Below are positions 1 through 13,540 of a DNA stretch of 64,000 nucleotides, piece after piece. The position numbers were made by a program, and so were the translations under genes. The number at the start of each line of letters is the position of its first letter. Position 1 is the first letter of the stretch. Source of the stretch: Doris montereyensis (taxonomy: Eukaryota; Mollusca; Gastropoda; Nudibranchia; Dorididae); assembly GCA_037039925.1 (NCBI GenBank), contig JAXRKP010000393.1, forward strand, positions 256,501 to 320,500, in the 5' to 3' direction. Under the pieces are notes generated by a model that was given only the letters and a program-made list of their open reading frames with translations, had not been told where the DNA came from and made no database searches.

Positions 1-285
1 ATGCAATATCTGACAAATCCAGTTTATCATCATCCTTCGCTACTGCATTGTACTGATTGATATTGTCAACAAACGTTACATAGCCTTGACCGGTGACTTT
101 TTGCTTAGAATTGGCAGGGCATTCTAACTTTTCAGGAGTATCCAACTGACAATGACATATCAAACATTTATGCCAGTTCTTTGTGGCAGATCTTTTGGTC
201 ATATTGGCTGAAACTACAAGTTCAATTTAGTTATGTGACTAGTCTAGTAGCAATTTGATATGACATTTTAAAATACGTGTAGATC

Positions 286-720
286 TAGATTCTAGATCTA
301 GACTAGATCTTAAATTTATAACCTAGATCTAGATCTAGATCTATGTACAAATTATAATTAATTATTGATCATGAGAAAACTAGACTTGCTAATATATTAT
401 TGTAGATTTACCATGCCGTGATATGTTTAGATCTAAGATAGATCTAGATCTAGATCTAGATCTGATATCAGTCTCCTTTTCCTAAATCTAGATCACAATT
501 CTCTAGATCTAGATCTAGATCTAGATTATCTATTTTTATATTTTAGATTCTAGATAGCATAATCTAAGATTATATTCTAGATCTAGAATAATTATTCTAA
601 GCTAGATCTAGAATCTAGATTAGATAATATCTAGAATAGATCTCTAGATATAGAATCTAGATCTAGACCTAGACTTCTATCTAGATCTAGAAATCTCGAT
701 CAAGATTCTAGACTACTATA
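286..720. repeat. Degenerate GATCTA/TAGATC hexamer-like tract
   Basis: Many short runs such as TAGATCTAGATCTAGATCT are separated by AT-rich decay. The motif is palindromic, so both strands look alike. Isolated shorter copies occur elsewhere (20432, 36305-36430, 45380). Confidence 0.9.
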
Positions 721-1009
721 TCTAAATTCTAAGTGTATTTACCTATTTTAGGAAGGTCGGTATAGAGTAAAACAATCCATACAGGCCTCTTGTACAAGGA
801 AAGAAAATCGTAGAAAGTGAATGATACAAAAGTAAACAGCGTAGATCTAATCCTTCACCGGGCCTATTGTTACATTTCCTTCCAGTGATTTATGACTCTA
901 CACGCGGGGAAAAGTCTTACGGTGGTAGTGGAAATTTGTCAGACAAGAAAATAAATATCAAAACCTTAAAAGCCTAAAACTCAGCTAATAAAGATGCGAC
1001 AGAGTGGTT

Positions 1010-1575
1010 CTATATCACATATTGTAGCCCATGAGATGATCTATCAACTGTGCAAGTTTCATGCTTCCACTCCCATTCTGCACAATTCGAGGGTTTTGTG
1101 TCTCTAATTCCCCCTACTAGCACAGGCATACACTGTCTTGTAGGTGTTTGGGACGTCTCGTGCAACGTCCAGCACGCGTCGTTAGTTGTCACAGGGAGCA
1201 CTGGTTTGTTAGGACTGTGGGTGGATTCCGGGGCCTTGTCGTTAGGTTGATTTGGTGGTCGACCTTGCTGGTGGCTATGGGGATCGGAAACGTGGACTGG
1301 TTCCGTTTGGTCCACATGAGCAGGCTTGGGGCGATATATCGATATGTGTTCATGTCGTCCTCCCATGTTTACGAGGAACGTCTTTGAAGATTTCTCGATG
1401 ACCTGAAATGGTCTTGTGTAAGGACGATCGAGTGAATTACGGTAGGCTTCGTTCGAATAAACACGTAACTGGCCTTGGTTAGACAGCCTGGCACGACAGA
1501 GGTTTGTTTGCCATGTCGAGATACTGAGTGGAATCTCACTGGTCTAAATGCACATGTAACGTTTTGGTACATCAT
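1010..1575 (-). pseudogene. Ty3/Gypsy-type pol C-terminal remnant
   Basis: On the minus strand the sequence reads ASYVFIRT in one frame, then RPYTRPFQVIEKSSKTFLV and SIYRPKPAH in another, so a frameshift lies near 1450. This order, a VFVR-type strand, a PPY-GPF-VI motif, then a V-RLKPAH-like motif, is that of the chromodomain-like C-terminal end of Ty3/Gypsy integrases. Downstream of it the frame stays open with His/Pro/Thr-rich sequence to 1010. No protease, RT, RNase H or LTR is seen. A 46-bp satellite begins where the upstream part of pol should lie. Confidence 0.7.
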
Positions 1576-4205
1576 GGAATCACACTGGTCTAAATGCCCA
1601 TGTAACGTTTTGGTACATCATGGAATCACACTAGTCTAAATGACCATGTAACGTTTTGGTACATCATGGAATCACACTAGTCTAAATGACCATGTAACGT
1701 TTTGGTACATCATGGAATCACACTAGTCTAAATGACCATGTAACGTTTTGGTACATCATGGTACATCATGGAATCACGCTGATCTAAATGACCATGTAAC
1801 GTTTTGGTACATCATGGAATCACGCTGATCTAAATGACCATGTAACGTTTTGGTACATCATGGAATCACACTGGTCTAAATAACCGTGTAACGTTTTGGT
1901 ACATCATGGTACATCATGGAATCACACTGGTCTAAATAACCATGTAACGTTTTGGTACATCATGGAATCACACTGGTCTAAATAACCATGTAACGTTTTG
2001 GTACATCATGGAATCCCACTGGTCTAAATAACCATGTAACGTTTTGGTACATCATGGAATCCCACTGGTCTAAATGACCATGTAACGCTTTGGTACATCA
2101 TGGAATCACACTGGTCTAAATGACCATTTTAACGTTTTGGTACATCATGGAATCACACTAATCTAAATGACCGTTTAACGTTTTGGTACATCATGGTACA
2201 TCATGGAATCACACTGGTCTAAATGCCCATGTAACGTTTTGGTACATCATGGAATCAGACTGGTCTAAATGCCCAACGTTTTGGTACATTATGGAATCAC
2301 ACTGGTCTAAATAACCATGTAACGTTTTGATACATCATGGAATCACACTGGTCTAAATAACCATGTAACGTTTTGGTACATTATGGAATCACACTGGTCT
2401 AAATAACCATGTAACGTTTTGGTACATCATGGAATCACACTGGACTAAATGACCATGTAACATTTTGGTACATCATGGAATCACACTGGTCTAAATGACC
2501 ATGTAACGTTTTGGTACATCATGGAATCACACTGATCTAAATGACCATGTAACGTTTTGGTACATCATGGAATCACACTGATCTAAATGACCATGTAACG
2601 TTTTGGTACATCATGGAATCACACTGGTCTAAATAGCCGTGTAACGTTTTGGTACATCATGGTACATCATGGAATCACACTGGTCTAAATAACCATGTAA
2701 CGTTTTGGTACATCATGGAATCACACTGATCTAAATGACCATGTAACGTTTTGGTACATCATGGAATCACACTGGTCTAAATAGCCGTGTAACGTTTCGG
2801 TACATCATGGTACATCATGGAATCATACTGGTCTAAATAACCATGTAACGTTTTGGTACATCATGGAATCACACTGGTCTAAATAACCATGTAACGTTTT
2901 GGTACATCATGGAATCCCACTGGTCTAAATAACCATGTAACGTTTTGGTACATCATGGAATCCCACTGGTCTAAATAACCATGTAACGTTTTGGTACATC
3001 ATGGAATCACACTGGTCTAAATGACCATTTAACGTTTTGGTACATCATGGAATCACACTGGTCTAAATGCCCATGTAACGTTTTGGTACATCATGGAATC
3101 CCACTGGTCTAAATAACCATGTAACGTTTTGGTACATCATGGAATCACACTGGTCTAAATGCCCATGTAACGTTTTGGTACATCATGGAATCCCACTGGT
3201 CTAAATGATCATGTAACGTTTTGGTACATCATGGAATCACACTGGTCTAAATGACCATTTAACGTTTTGGTACATCATGGAATCACACTAGTCTAAATGA
3301 CCGTTTAACGTTTTGGTACATCATGGTACATCATGGAATCACACTGGTCTAAATGCCCATGTAACGTTTTGGTACATCATGGAATCACACTGGTCTAAAT
3401 AACCATGTAACGTTTTGGTACATTATGGAATCACACTGGTCTAAATAACCATGTAACGTTTTGGTACATCATGGAATCACACTGGTCTAAATAACCAAGT
3501 AACGTTTTGGTACATCAGGGAATCACACTGGTCTAAATAACCATGTAACGTTTTGGTACATTATGGAATCACACTGGTCTAAATGACCAAGTAACATTTT
3601 GGTACATCATGGAATCACACTGGTCTAAATGACCATGTAACGTTTTGGTACATCATGGAATCACACTGGTCTAAATGACCATGTAACATTTTGGTACATT
3701 ATGGAATCACACTGGTCTAAATAACCATGTAACGTTTTGGTACATCATGGAATCACACTGGTCTAAATGACCATGTAACGTTTTGGTACATCATGTAATC
3801 ACACTGGCCTAAATGACCATGTAACGTTTTGGTACATCATGGAATCACACTGGTCTAAATGACCGTTTAACGTTTTGGTACATCATGGAATCACACTAGT
3901 CTAAATGACCGTTTAACGTTTTGGTACATCATGGAATCACACTAGTCTAAATGACCGTTTAACGTTTTGGTACATCATGGAATCACACTAGTCTAAATGA
4001 CCGTTTAACGTTTTGGTACATCATGGAATCACACTAGTCTAAATGACCGTTTAACGTTTTGGTACATCATGGAATCACACTAGTCTAAATGACCGTTTAA
4101 CGTTTTGGTACATCATGGAATCACACTAGTCTAAATGACCGTTTAACGTTTTGGTACATCATGGAATCACACTAGCCTAAATGGCCATTTAACGTTTTGG
4201 TGCAT
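1526..4205 (+). repeat. 46-bp satellite, about 58 copies
   Basis: The unit contains GGAATCACACTGGTCTAAAT, then GACCATGTAACG and TTTTGGTACATCAT. Variants carry an extra GGTACATCAT decamer (about 1757, 1905, 2190, 2660, 2800, 3320). Seven almost identical units end the array at 3870-4190. Because 46 is not a multiple of 3 it holds no long ORFs. Confidence 0.95.
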
Positions 4206-7200
4206 CATACTGTTGAATCACATTTTGAAGAAGTTTATGTATCTTAGTGTTTAATCACATTTTGATGACGTCTATGCATCTTACTGTTCTACTTCACATT
4301 TTGATCACGTCTATGTGCCTTACTGTTCAATGACATTTTGATGACATGACGTCTATGTATCTTAGTGTTTAATCACATTTTGATGACATAACGTCTATGT
4401 ATCTTACTGTTCAATCACATTTTGATGATACAACGTCTATGTATCTTACTGTTCAATCACATTTTGATGACATAACGTCTATGTATCTCAGTGTTCAATC
4501 AAATTTTGATGACATGACGTCTATGTATCTCAGTGTTCAATTAAATTTTGATGACATGACGTCTATGTATCTCATTGTTCAATCAAATTTTGATGACACA
4601 ACGTCTATGTATCTCACTGTTCAATCACATCTTGATGACATAACGTCTATGTATCTTACTCTTCAATCACATTCCATAACATATGTCTATGTATCTTACT
4701 GTTCAATCACATTTTGATGACATGACGTCTATGTATCTTACTCGTCAATCACATTCCATGGCATATGTCTATCTATCTTTCTGTTCAATCACATTTTGAT
4801 GACATGACGTCTATGTATCTTACTCTTCAATCATATTCCATGGCATATGTCTATGTATCTTACTATTCAATCACATTTTGATGACATGACATGATGTATC
4901 TTACTGTTCAATCACATTTTGTTGACGTCTATGTGTCTTACTATTCAGTTGCATTTTGATGACGCCTATGTATCTTACTGTTTAGTCACATTTTGATAAC
5001 GCCTATGTATCTTACTGTCCTATTTCACATTTTGATAACGCCTATGTATCTTACTGTCCTATTTCACATTTTGATAACGCGTATGTATCTTACTGTTCTA
5101 CTTCGCATCTTGGTGACGTCTATGTATCTTATTGTTCTACTTCGCATCTTGGTGACGTCTATGTATCTTACTGTTCTACTTCGCCTCTTGGTGACGTCTA
5201 TGTATCTTACTGTTCTATTTCGCCTCTTGGTGACGTCTATGTATCTTACTGTTCTATTTCGCCTCTTGGTGACGTCTATGTATCTTACTGTTCTACTTTT
5301 CATATTGATGAAGTCTATGTATCTTACTATTCTACTTTTCATATTTATGAAGTCTATGTATCTTACTGTTCTATTTTTCATATTGATGAAGTCTATGTAT
5401 CTTACTGTTCTACTTTTCATATTGATGAAGTCTATGTATCTTATTGTTCTACTTTTCATATTGATGAAGTCTATGTATCTTACTGTTCTACTTTTCATAT
5501 TGATGAAGTCTATGTATCGTACTGTTCTACTTTTCATATTGATGAAGTCTATGTATCTTACTGTTCTACTTTTCATATTGATGAAGTCTATGTATCTTAC
5601 TGTTCTACTTCACATTTTGTTCAAGTCTATGTATCTTACTGTTCTCCTTCACATTTTGTTCAAGTCTATGTATCTTACTGTTCTACTTTTCATATTGATG
5701 AAGTCTATGTATCTAACTATTCTACTTCACATTATGTTAAAGTCTATGTATCTTACTATTCTACTTCACATTATGTTGAAGTCTATGTATCTTACTATTC
5801 TATTTCACATTATGATGAAGTCTATGTATCTTACTGTTCTATTTCACATTTTGATGAAGTCTATGTATCTTACTATTCTATTGCACATTATGATGAAGTC
5901 TATGTATCTTACTGTTCTATTTCACATTATGATGAAGTCTATGTATCTTACTATTCTATTACACATTATGATGAAGTCTATGTATCTTACTGTTCTATTT
6001 CACATTTTGATGAAGTATGTATCTTACTATTCTATTTCACATTATGATGAAGTCTATGTATCTTACTGTTCTATTTCACATTATGTTGAAGTCTATGTAT
6101 CTTATTATTCTATTTCACATTTTAATGACGTCTATGTATCTTACTGTTCTATTTCACATTATGTTGAAGTCTATGTATCTTACTATTCTATTTCACATTT
6201 TAATGACGTCTATGTATCTTACTATTCTATTTCACATTATGTTGAAGTCTATGTATCTTACTGTTCTACTTCATTTATTGATGAAGTCTATGTATCTTAC
6301 TATTCTACTTCACATTTTGATGAAGTCTATTTATCTTACTATTCTACTTCAAATTTTGATGAAGTCTATGTATCTTACTGTTCTACTTCACATTATGTTG
6401 AAGTCAATGTATCTTACTGTTCTATTTCATATTATGATGAAGTCTATGTATCTTACTCTTCTACTTCATATATTGATGAAGTCTATGTATCTTACTATTC
6501 TACTTCACATTTTGATGAAGTCTATTTATCTTACTATTCTACTTCAAATTTTGATGAAGTCTATGTATCTTACTGTTCTACTTCACATTATGATGAAGTC
6601 TATGTATCTTACTGTTCTATTTCATATTATGATGAAGTCTATGTATCTTACTGTTCTACTTCACATTATGATGAAGTCTATGTATCTTACTATTCTATTT
6701 CACATTATGATGAAGTCTATGTATCTTACTGTTCTATTTCACATTTTGATGAAGTCTATGTATCTTACTATTCTATTGCACATTATGATGAAGTCTATGT
6801 ATCTTACTGTTCTATTTCACATTATGATGAAGTCTATGTATCTTACTGTTCTACTTCACATATGATGAAGTCTATGTATCTTACTATGCTATTTCACATT
6901 TTAATGACGTCTATGTATCTTACTATTTTATTTCACATTTTGATGAAGTCTATGTATCTTACTGTTCTATTTCATATTATGATGAAGTCTATGTATCTTA
7001 CTGTTCTATTTCACATTATGATGAAGTCTATGTATCTTACTATTCTATTTCACATTATGATGAAGTCTATGTATCTTACTGTTCTATTTCACATTATGAT
7101 GAAGTCTATGTATCTTACTGTTCTATTTCACATTATGATGAAGTCTATGTATCTTACTGTTCTATTTCACATTATGATGAAGTCTATGTATCTTACTGTT

Positions 7201-7330
7201 CTATTTCACATTATGATGAAGTCTATGTATCTTACTATTCTATTTCATATTATGATGAAGTCTATGTATCTTACTATTCTATTTCACATTATGTTGAAGT
7301 CTACGTATCTTACTATTCAAGGAAAATTGA
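4205..7330 (+). repeat. 42-bp then 39-bp satellite, about 78 copies
   Basis: Units at 4205-4990 are 36-45 bp around TGTATCTTACTGTTCAATCA and CATTTTGATGACATAACG. From 4990 on they become a regular 39-bp unit with TGTATCTTACTGTTCTATTT and CACATTATGATGAAGTC. Since 39 is a multiple of 3, a 789-codon frame stays open by chance (MYLTVLFHIMMKS repeats), and another frame reads VYVSYCSISHYDE. No promoter, start context or domain supports a protein. Confidence 0.95.
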
Positions 7331-7884
7331 AGCTTTTGTTACAGACCAAAGCTACCCATTAACACTTTAAATCAGAATGTCCAAACGCTCCAAAAGACCC
7401 ATTTATTTTGTATGCCATAAAGAAGTATATAAAAAATATTAAAGGATCATTCTTACCATCATCTGTAAAATTATTATCATTACCATCCCCATTTTTTGTC
7501 ATCATCACTGCGCTTTTGAATATTATTCATTGCAATGACTACGTTTATATTTATAAGAAAAATGTTAATGTATTTATATGATAAGTTATACATATTGTAA
7601 TCACGCAATGCTTAAATGTGCGTAAGCTGTTTGTGTGTGGAGAATGATTCAGGTATAGTAAAGGTCAGTTGTATTTTATATTGTATTGAAGGTATTGTAA
7701 CACCAAAACGATGTGCCACTTTTGGATAATAAACCTGTATTTTATCTTGTTATTCTATATTTACCTAAGGTCAGGCATTGGTTGGAATCCCGAGATCAAA
7801 CGTGTATTCAGAATACATGTAATTTACTTTGTTTTGCTTCATCATTTCCTGATATTGCATTCCTCCCTATGGCGGTAAACCCTT

Positions 7885-8010
7885 TGTTTGATTTACCCAC
7901 ATCCACAACTACGGTGATCTGGGGGTTTTTGGTAGGATATTTTAAATTTTGCCCAGACTGCCCTGTAAACAGCCAAGGGATCTTTAACGTGCACGGGGTG
8001 TTGTGATCCG
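7885..8010 (-). mobile_element. SINE family B, 3' fragment
   Basis: The minus strand carries CCGTGCACGTTAAAGATCCC, then TTGGCTGTTTACAGGGCAG and AGATCACCGTAGTTGTGGA. The head is missing; the sequence passes directly into the 5' part of the LINE that follows. Confidence 0.7.
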
Positions 8011-8129
8011 ACCACGAGTCTCCTGCTACCTTGCAGGCAGGTCTTGGCTGACCAAAGGCTAAGGGAGTTAACCCTGAAAGAAAACAACCTGCTGCCTTGC
8101 AGGCTGGTCTTGAATAATTAAAGGATAAG

Positions 8130-10957
8130 GGAGTTAACTCTGACATAAAATAATAAGGCCTGGTAGGGGCCTCAAGGTGGCACCCCACCCTCTACCTAGG
8201 GTACAGTGGGCTAATCTCCTGCTTATCCAAAACCAAACAGATTCAGAGAAATAAATATAATATAAACGGCTTGATCTTTTGAAGACGAACTTGGAAACGA
8301 ATACGACAGTGATTTTGGAACATGGAATGTTAGCGAAATAAATGGAAAAGAGTTAGAATTAGTTGAAGAAATGGAAAATTCAAAGTAGATATTTATGCCA
8401 TTACAGAAACAAAGAACAAAGGACAAGGAATAGAAATTGTAGGACCGAATCATATTTTAATCTTCTCAGGAGTAGATGTCAAAGATAGAACTAGAGCCTC
8501 CGAGTGCATAAAGGGCATGAAAAGCTAGTAGAAAGTTGGAAATTTATAAGCTCACGGCTATTATAGGTAACTATTAAACCAAAAGGAAAAGAAATTAAAT
8601 TATCAATAGCATATGGACCAAACGAAGACGCAACTAAAGAAGAAAAAGATATCCTCGCAAACGATTTACAAATAGCTGCAGAGAAGCTTAAACCCAAACA
8701 GGAACCAATGCTTTTAGGAGATTGAAACGCTAGAGTAGGCAACAAGTAGAAACGTCAGGAGGAGTAATAGGTAAAGAAAGCTACTAAACTCAAAATAGAG
8801 GAACTAAATAAACCAGTAGTTAAACAGGTTTACCAATCTAGTAGATTTATCAGTGAAACACAAATGGATCTGAATGATAGCACAATAGAAGAAAAGTGGC
8901 AGATGTATAAAGAAACACTCATCGGTTGTACTGAAGAGGTCGTGGTAGGAAACAAATTAAAGGAGATAGGAAAACAACAGCATGGTGGAATGAGGACGTC
9001 AAGCCTAAGATCAAAGAAAAGAAGGATGCCTGGAAGAAATACTTGCAAACAAAGAGACCAGAGGATAGGAGAGATTACGTGAATATGAGAATTATCGCCA
9101 AAGAGGAAGTTAGGAAGCAAAACAGGAACAATGGGAAGAGTTTGGACAAATGCTTCAAGAAAAGCTATCAAGGAAATCAAAAGCTGTTCTGGGGGGGGGG
9201 GGGGGCAATGAAGAGCATGAGAAAGATCAAAGCATGCTCAATACGACATATTAAGAATGCCAAAGGAGAAATAATGAAAGAAGACAGTGAAATCATGGAA
9301 ACATGGAGAAAGCATTTTCACCAGTTACATAATCTCTCCAGAACGTATGAAACAAGGATTAAAGATCAATTAGTGAGAGTAACAAGTAATCCAGAGGAGA
9401 CAGATGAAGATGTAGATATATCAGTGGAAGAAATCCAAACAATTATAAGAAAAGTGAAATTAGGAAAAGCCCCAGGAGCAGATCCAGCTAATCCATAAAT
9501 GGTTACAAACCAAGGGAGAGAGACAGACAAACTACGACATGTAATATGTCAACAAGCATGGAAGTCTAAACAGGTGCCATACGACCTTAAAAAGGGAACG
9601 GCAGTACCAATACATTAGAAAGGATCAACCATGGAATACTTAAAGTATAGAAGGATATCACTACTTAACGTTCCAGGTAAAAGAAAAAGCCAGGATGCTG
9701 GAAATGAATCTAAGGAAAAGAGTAGAGGATCAGATTGAAGAGCATCAGAGTAGATTTAGACCAGGAAAAAGTGTACAAGACCACATATTTTATTTACAAT
9801 TAGACAAATAATAGAAAAATTCCTTGAGAGAAACATTCACTTATACCTGTGTTTTATTGATTTAGAAAAGGCATTTGATACTGTGAGGAGGAACGAACTA
9901 TGGCAGTCCTTAAAAGAACACTATGTAGAACAATATTTAATTGAAGCCATTAAAATTTTTACGATAAACCAACATGTGCAGTGAGAGTAACTGGAAACAT
10001 ATCTGCAGAATTTAATGTAGATATAGGAGTAAGATAAGGTTGTATCCTATGTCCTTTTTTGTTTATCATATTTATTGATCCAGTCAAAAAGGCATCCTCA
10101 AAAATGAAGAGCATGAATGTAGGTATGTGGAAGCTCAAACCAATAAATGTATCAATGCTTTCATTTGCCGATGATTTAGTTCTGTTTGGAAAATCAGAAA
10201 GTGACCTTCAGTCGAATATCAACATTTTGAACAATGAACAATAAAAGAGGAATGAGAGTAAATGCAAAGAAAACCAAAACAATGCTAGTTACTAGGGAAG
10301 CTAAAACACAAAACTTAATTGGGCAGGAGAATTTAGAACAAGTTCAATGCTACAATTACCTAGGACTAGTGATTAACTAAGAGAAGAAATCAGCCAGAGA
10401 ATCAAAAAGGCAAGAGCAATATATAACCATCTCGAAAGGGCATTTGTAGTTAAGCAAGAATTGTCAACAAAAACCAAAAATGGCAGACAGTTTATTGTCC
10501 TACTCTCCTCTATGGCAGCGAAACCTGGACCTTAGACAGTATAGAAAACAGCAGAGTACAGGCAGCTGAAATGAAATATCTAAGAAGAGTAGTAGGGAAA
10601 ACTAAAGAGACAAAATCAGAAACACAACAATAAGAAAACAAAGCAGATGGCATAAAAACTAAGATAGAAATGAATCTACTGAGATGGTTTGGGCATGTAA
10701 ACAGAATGAATGACAATACAATAGCAAAATCAGTATACAGTGTTAAAGACCAAAGTAAAAAACAAAAAGGCAGACCTCGGAGGAAGTGGGAAGAAGATAT
10801 AAAAGATGCATTGAAGCATAGAAATTTAACTTTTTTTGGAAGAAAAAAAGAAAATACCAGTACAGGACATCCTGAAGAAAGATTATATCGGGCATCTGAA
10901 CCCATACACCGAAATGTAGAATGGGAAATGATAAAGAAAGAAAAGACATTGAATTGA
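8130..10957 (+). mobile_element. Decayed APE-type non-LTR retrotransposon (LINE), nearly full domain order
   Basis: Domains appear in LINE order on the plus strand. The apurinic-like endonuclease begins GTWNV near 8320 with YAITETKNKGQG at about 8395-8430, then IAYGPNEDATKEEK near 8606 and GD-NARVGN near 8718. A linker with EEKWQMYKETLIGCTEEV lies at 8889-8940. Reverse transcriptase shows GKAPGADP at 9460-9490, IDLEKAFDTVRR near 9860-9890, a GCILCPFLF block at 10040, FADDLVLFGKSESDLQ at 10160-10210 and YNYLG at 10353. The C-terminus has LLRWFGHVNRMND and GRPRRKWEEDIKDALK at 10676-10830. Many frameshifts and stops, including a 13-G run at 9188, show it is dead. RNase H is not seen. The clade was not determined. 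Confidence 0.85.
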
Positions 10958-11134
10958 TACTGAAATCGAAATGCTCTCAATTCACTTTCCCTTTCAGACT
11001 GGCCAATGACCACTTAACACTTACATAATACAACCCGAAACATTTGGAATGATTCACATGTCAAACCTTTCATTGACGTTAAACACTAACAGTAGTAACA
11101 TGCTACCGTTAAAGTTAACAAAATAATTAAGTCG

Positions 11135-11445
<311 letters not shown>

Positions 11446-11819
11446 AGTGATAAGACCTGAGCAGATCAAGCAGAGACAAGTCAGAGAGGATTGTCACAGT
11501 CCAGAGATGCAGACTGAGCAGTGTCAGAGAGATTGAGAGACTGATCCTGAGTCAGAGTAGAAGAGAGACTGACGACTGCAGAGCTCTCAGCAGTCAGATT
11601 GAGCGAGAGATGACCGAGAGACCGACGGGCACAGATTGAGAGATTGAGAGAGATGAGAGAGAGCGAACTGAGAGACGATAGAGTGAGACATAGACACGAG
11701 ACAGGTGTTAGAGAGCATCGTAGAGAGAGCAGAGTTTCCATTTGCCATTGAATATAAACCTTTTATTGTAGAGACTTCAGTGAGAGAGAGACAGAGACTC
11801 TACGAGAGAGGTAGTTTCT

Positions 11820-11940
11820 TTACCCCTCCCACCATTGCAGTGATCTCATTGCGAATTAAGAGGAAAAGGCAAGATGAAAATGAAAGATATGTGAAAGGAC
11901 AGGAAAGAAGTAGGACCTCACCAACATCCCCGCCAGAGAG
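11820..11940 (+). repeat. Dispersed repeat family D, partial copy 1
   Basis: It has ACCATTGCAGTGATCTCATT, GAGGAAAAGGCAAGATGA, AGATATGTGAAAGGACAGG and AGTAGGACCTCACCAACATC, in the same order as the other copies. Confidence 0.55.
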
Positions 11941-12269
11941 AAAGAGAGAGGGAGTGGGGTGAGGGGACTGGTTGAATTGAAGTCTTCTTTGAAATTGGAA
12001 ATAATGTTTTTTGTATAATTCTCAGGTTCGTCTCATCTGTTGTTATTGTTCTATTGTTACTGCTTTTTGTCTTTCTCTCTATCTGTCTCTCCTTCCCTCC
12101 CTCTTTCGTGTATATGTCGATCTACCTTCCTGAATATATTTCATACCTGTAGACCTTGAATGTAGGTCTGAAAACATTCCGAAAGCTTAAGAAATCCATG
12201 TACAGGTGTAATTCTGTCAAATTCACTCTAAAAATGCTTGAATTATTTATGGCCATGCTCAGGGCATCG

Positions 12270-12560
12270 TAGTGTTGGCGCGTTCATGTCACGTGGTCAC
12301 GCGTTCATGTCACGTGGTCACCGCGTTCATGTCACGTGGTCACTGCGTTCATGTCACGTGGTCGCCGGGTTCATGTCACATGGTCACCGCGTTCATTCAT
12401 GTCATATGGTCGCTGTGTTCATGTCACATTCGCCACGTTCATGTCATATAGTCGCTGCGTTCATTTCACTTGGTCGCCGCTTTCATTTCACTTGGTCACG
12501 CGTTCATGTCACATGGTCGCCACGTTTATGTCACTTGGTCGCCGCGTTCATGTCACATGG
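12270..12560 (+). repeat. 21-22-bp minisatellite with CACGTG core
   Basis: About 13 units of CGCGTTCATGTCACGTGGTC. Early units carry the palindrome CACGTG, while later ones decay to CACATG, CATATG or CACTTG. Confidence 0.9.
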
Positions 12561-13540
12561 TTGCAGTCTGGGCGCTGAGCTAAAATAAGAAATTGAATTG
12601 CTAAAATAAAGACTGAAAATAAGAGAAAGATGGAGATGACGATAAAGAAGCAAGAAGATACACCCATAAAATACAATCTTTCCTTTAACTCATCAATAAT
12701 TTCACTCTTGAAAGATTTACCCATATTATACAAGACCTGTCCCACCCCTTAAATTCACATTTTATTAAATCAAATTGAAACATAAGTAGTCGTCTTCTTT
12801 TAATCAAAACAAGAAATGAAAGAGACTATGTCATTTTCACCTTATTGCTGACAAGACTCCCATCAAGAACTTCAGTAGACACTTATTAAACTGTTTTTAT
12901 GGATCCATAGGTACATACTAATACACATAGATCATTGATTTTTAACTTTATCATATAACAATGTGCTCTCTTATTCACTTAAATTTTGTTGTTAATAGTA
13001 TTCCTTATAATAACTGGCTTTTAAATTGAATTCCTTTCTTAATATTCATCTTATTTTAATCACTTTAAGTTTAAGATTGTTATTTTGAAATCCTATTTAT
13101 TTCTAATGCCGACGTTAATTCAAATTGCTACAAATTTCCTTTTACTTTTATGGATGAATAAAGTTTTTTAAATTGAATTGAATTGCATTGAATTACTGCA
13201 GTGTGACATTCGATCAAAGTCAGACAAAAGCAAATCTGGTTTCATTATTGTCTTTTCTTTTATTGATGACATTTTAAAACGAGTCATAGAATCATACTCT
13301 TTTTATCACAAATCACACAGCATAAATAAAGAGAACATTTAAAATCGAATTAGAGAGAAATTTGAAATTCAGACCAGACAAACAACAAAGACTCCCTCTT
13401 TAGTAAGGAACAACGATTGCTATATAACAAAATCAGATTTACGAAACTGGAGGGTCATTTTCATAATAAAATTTCGCTTTAAAATATGTCTTGAAGCATC
13501 AATCGTAGTTCATAGGTTTGTAATCTAAATGAATTATGAA
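12560..13540. other. Intergenic AT-rich DNA
   Basis: No recognisable coding, repeat or RNA features. The composition is AT-rich with AATTGAATTGAATTGCATTG at 13170-13195. Confidence 0.5.

Noticed and set aside
4993..7362. A 789-codon open frame
   Set aside because: It is a 39-bp satellite read in frame; the period is a multiple of 3, other frames are equally open, and there is no domain or start context.
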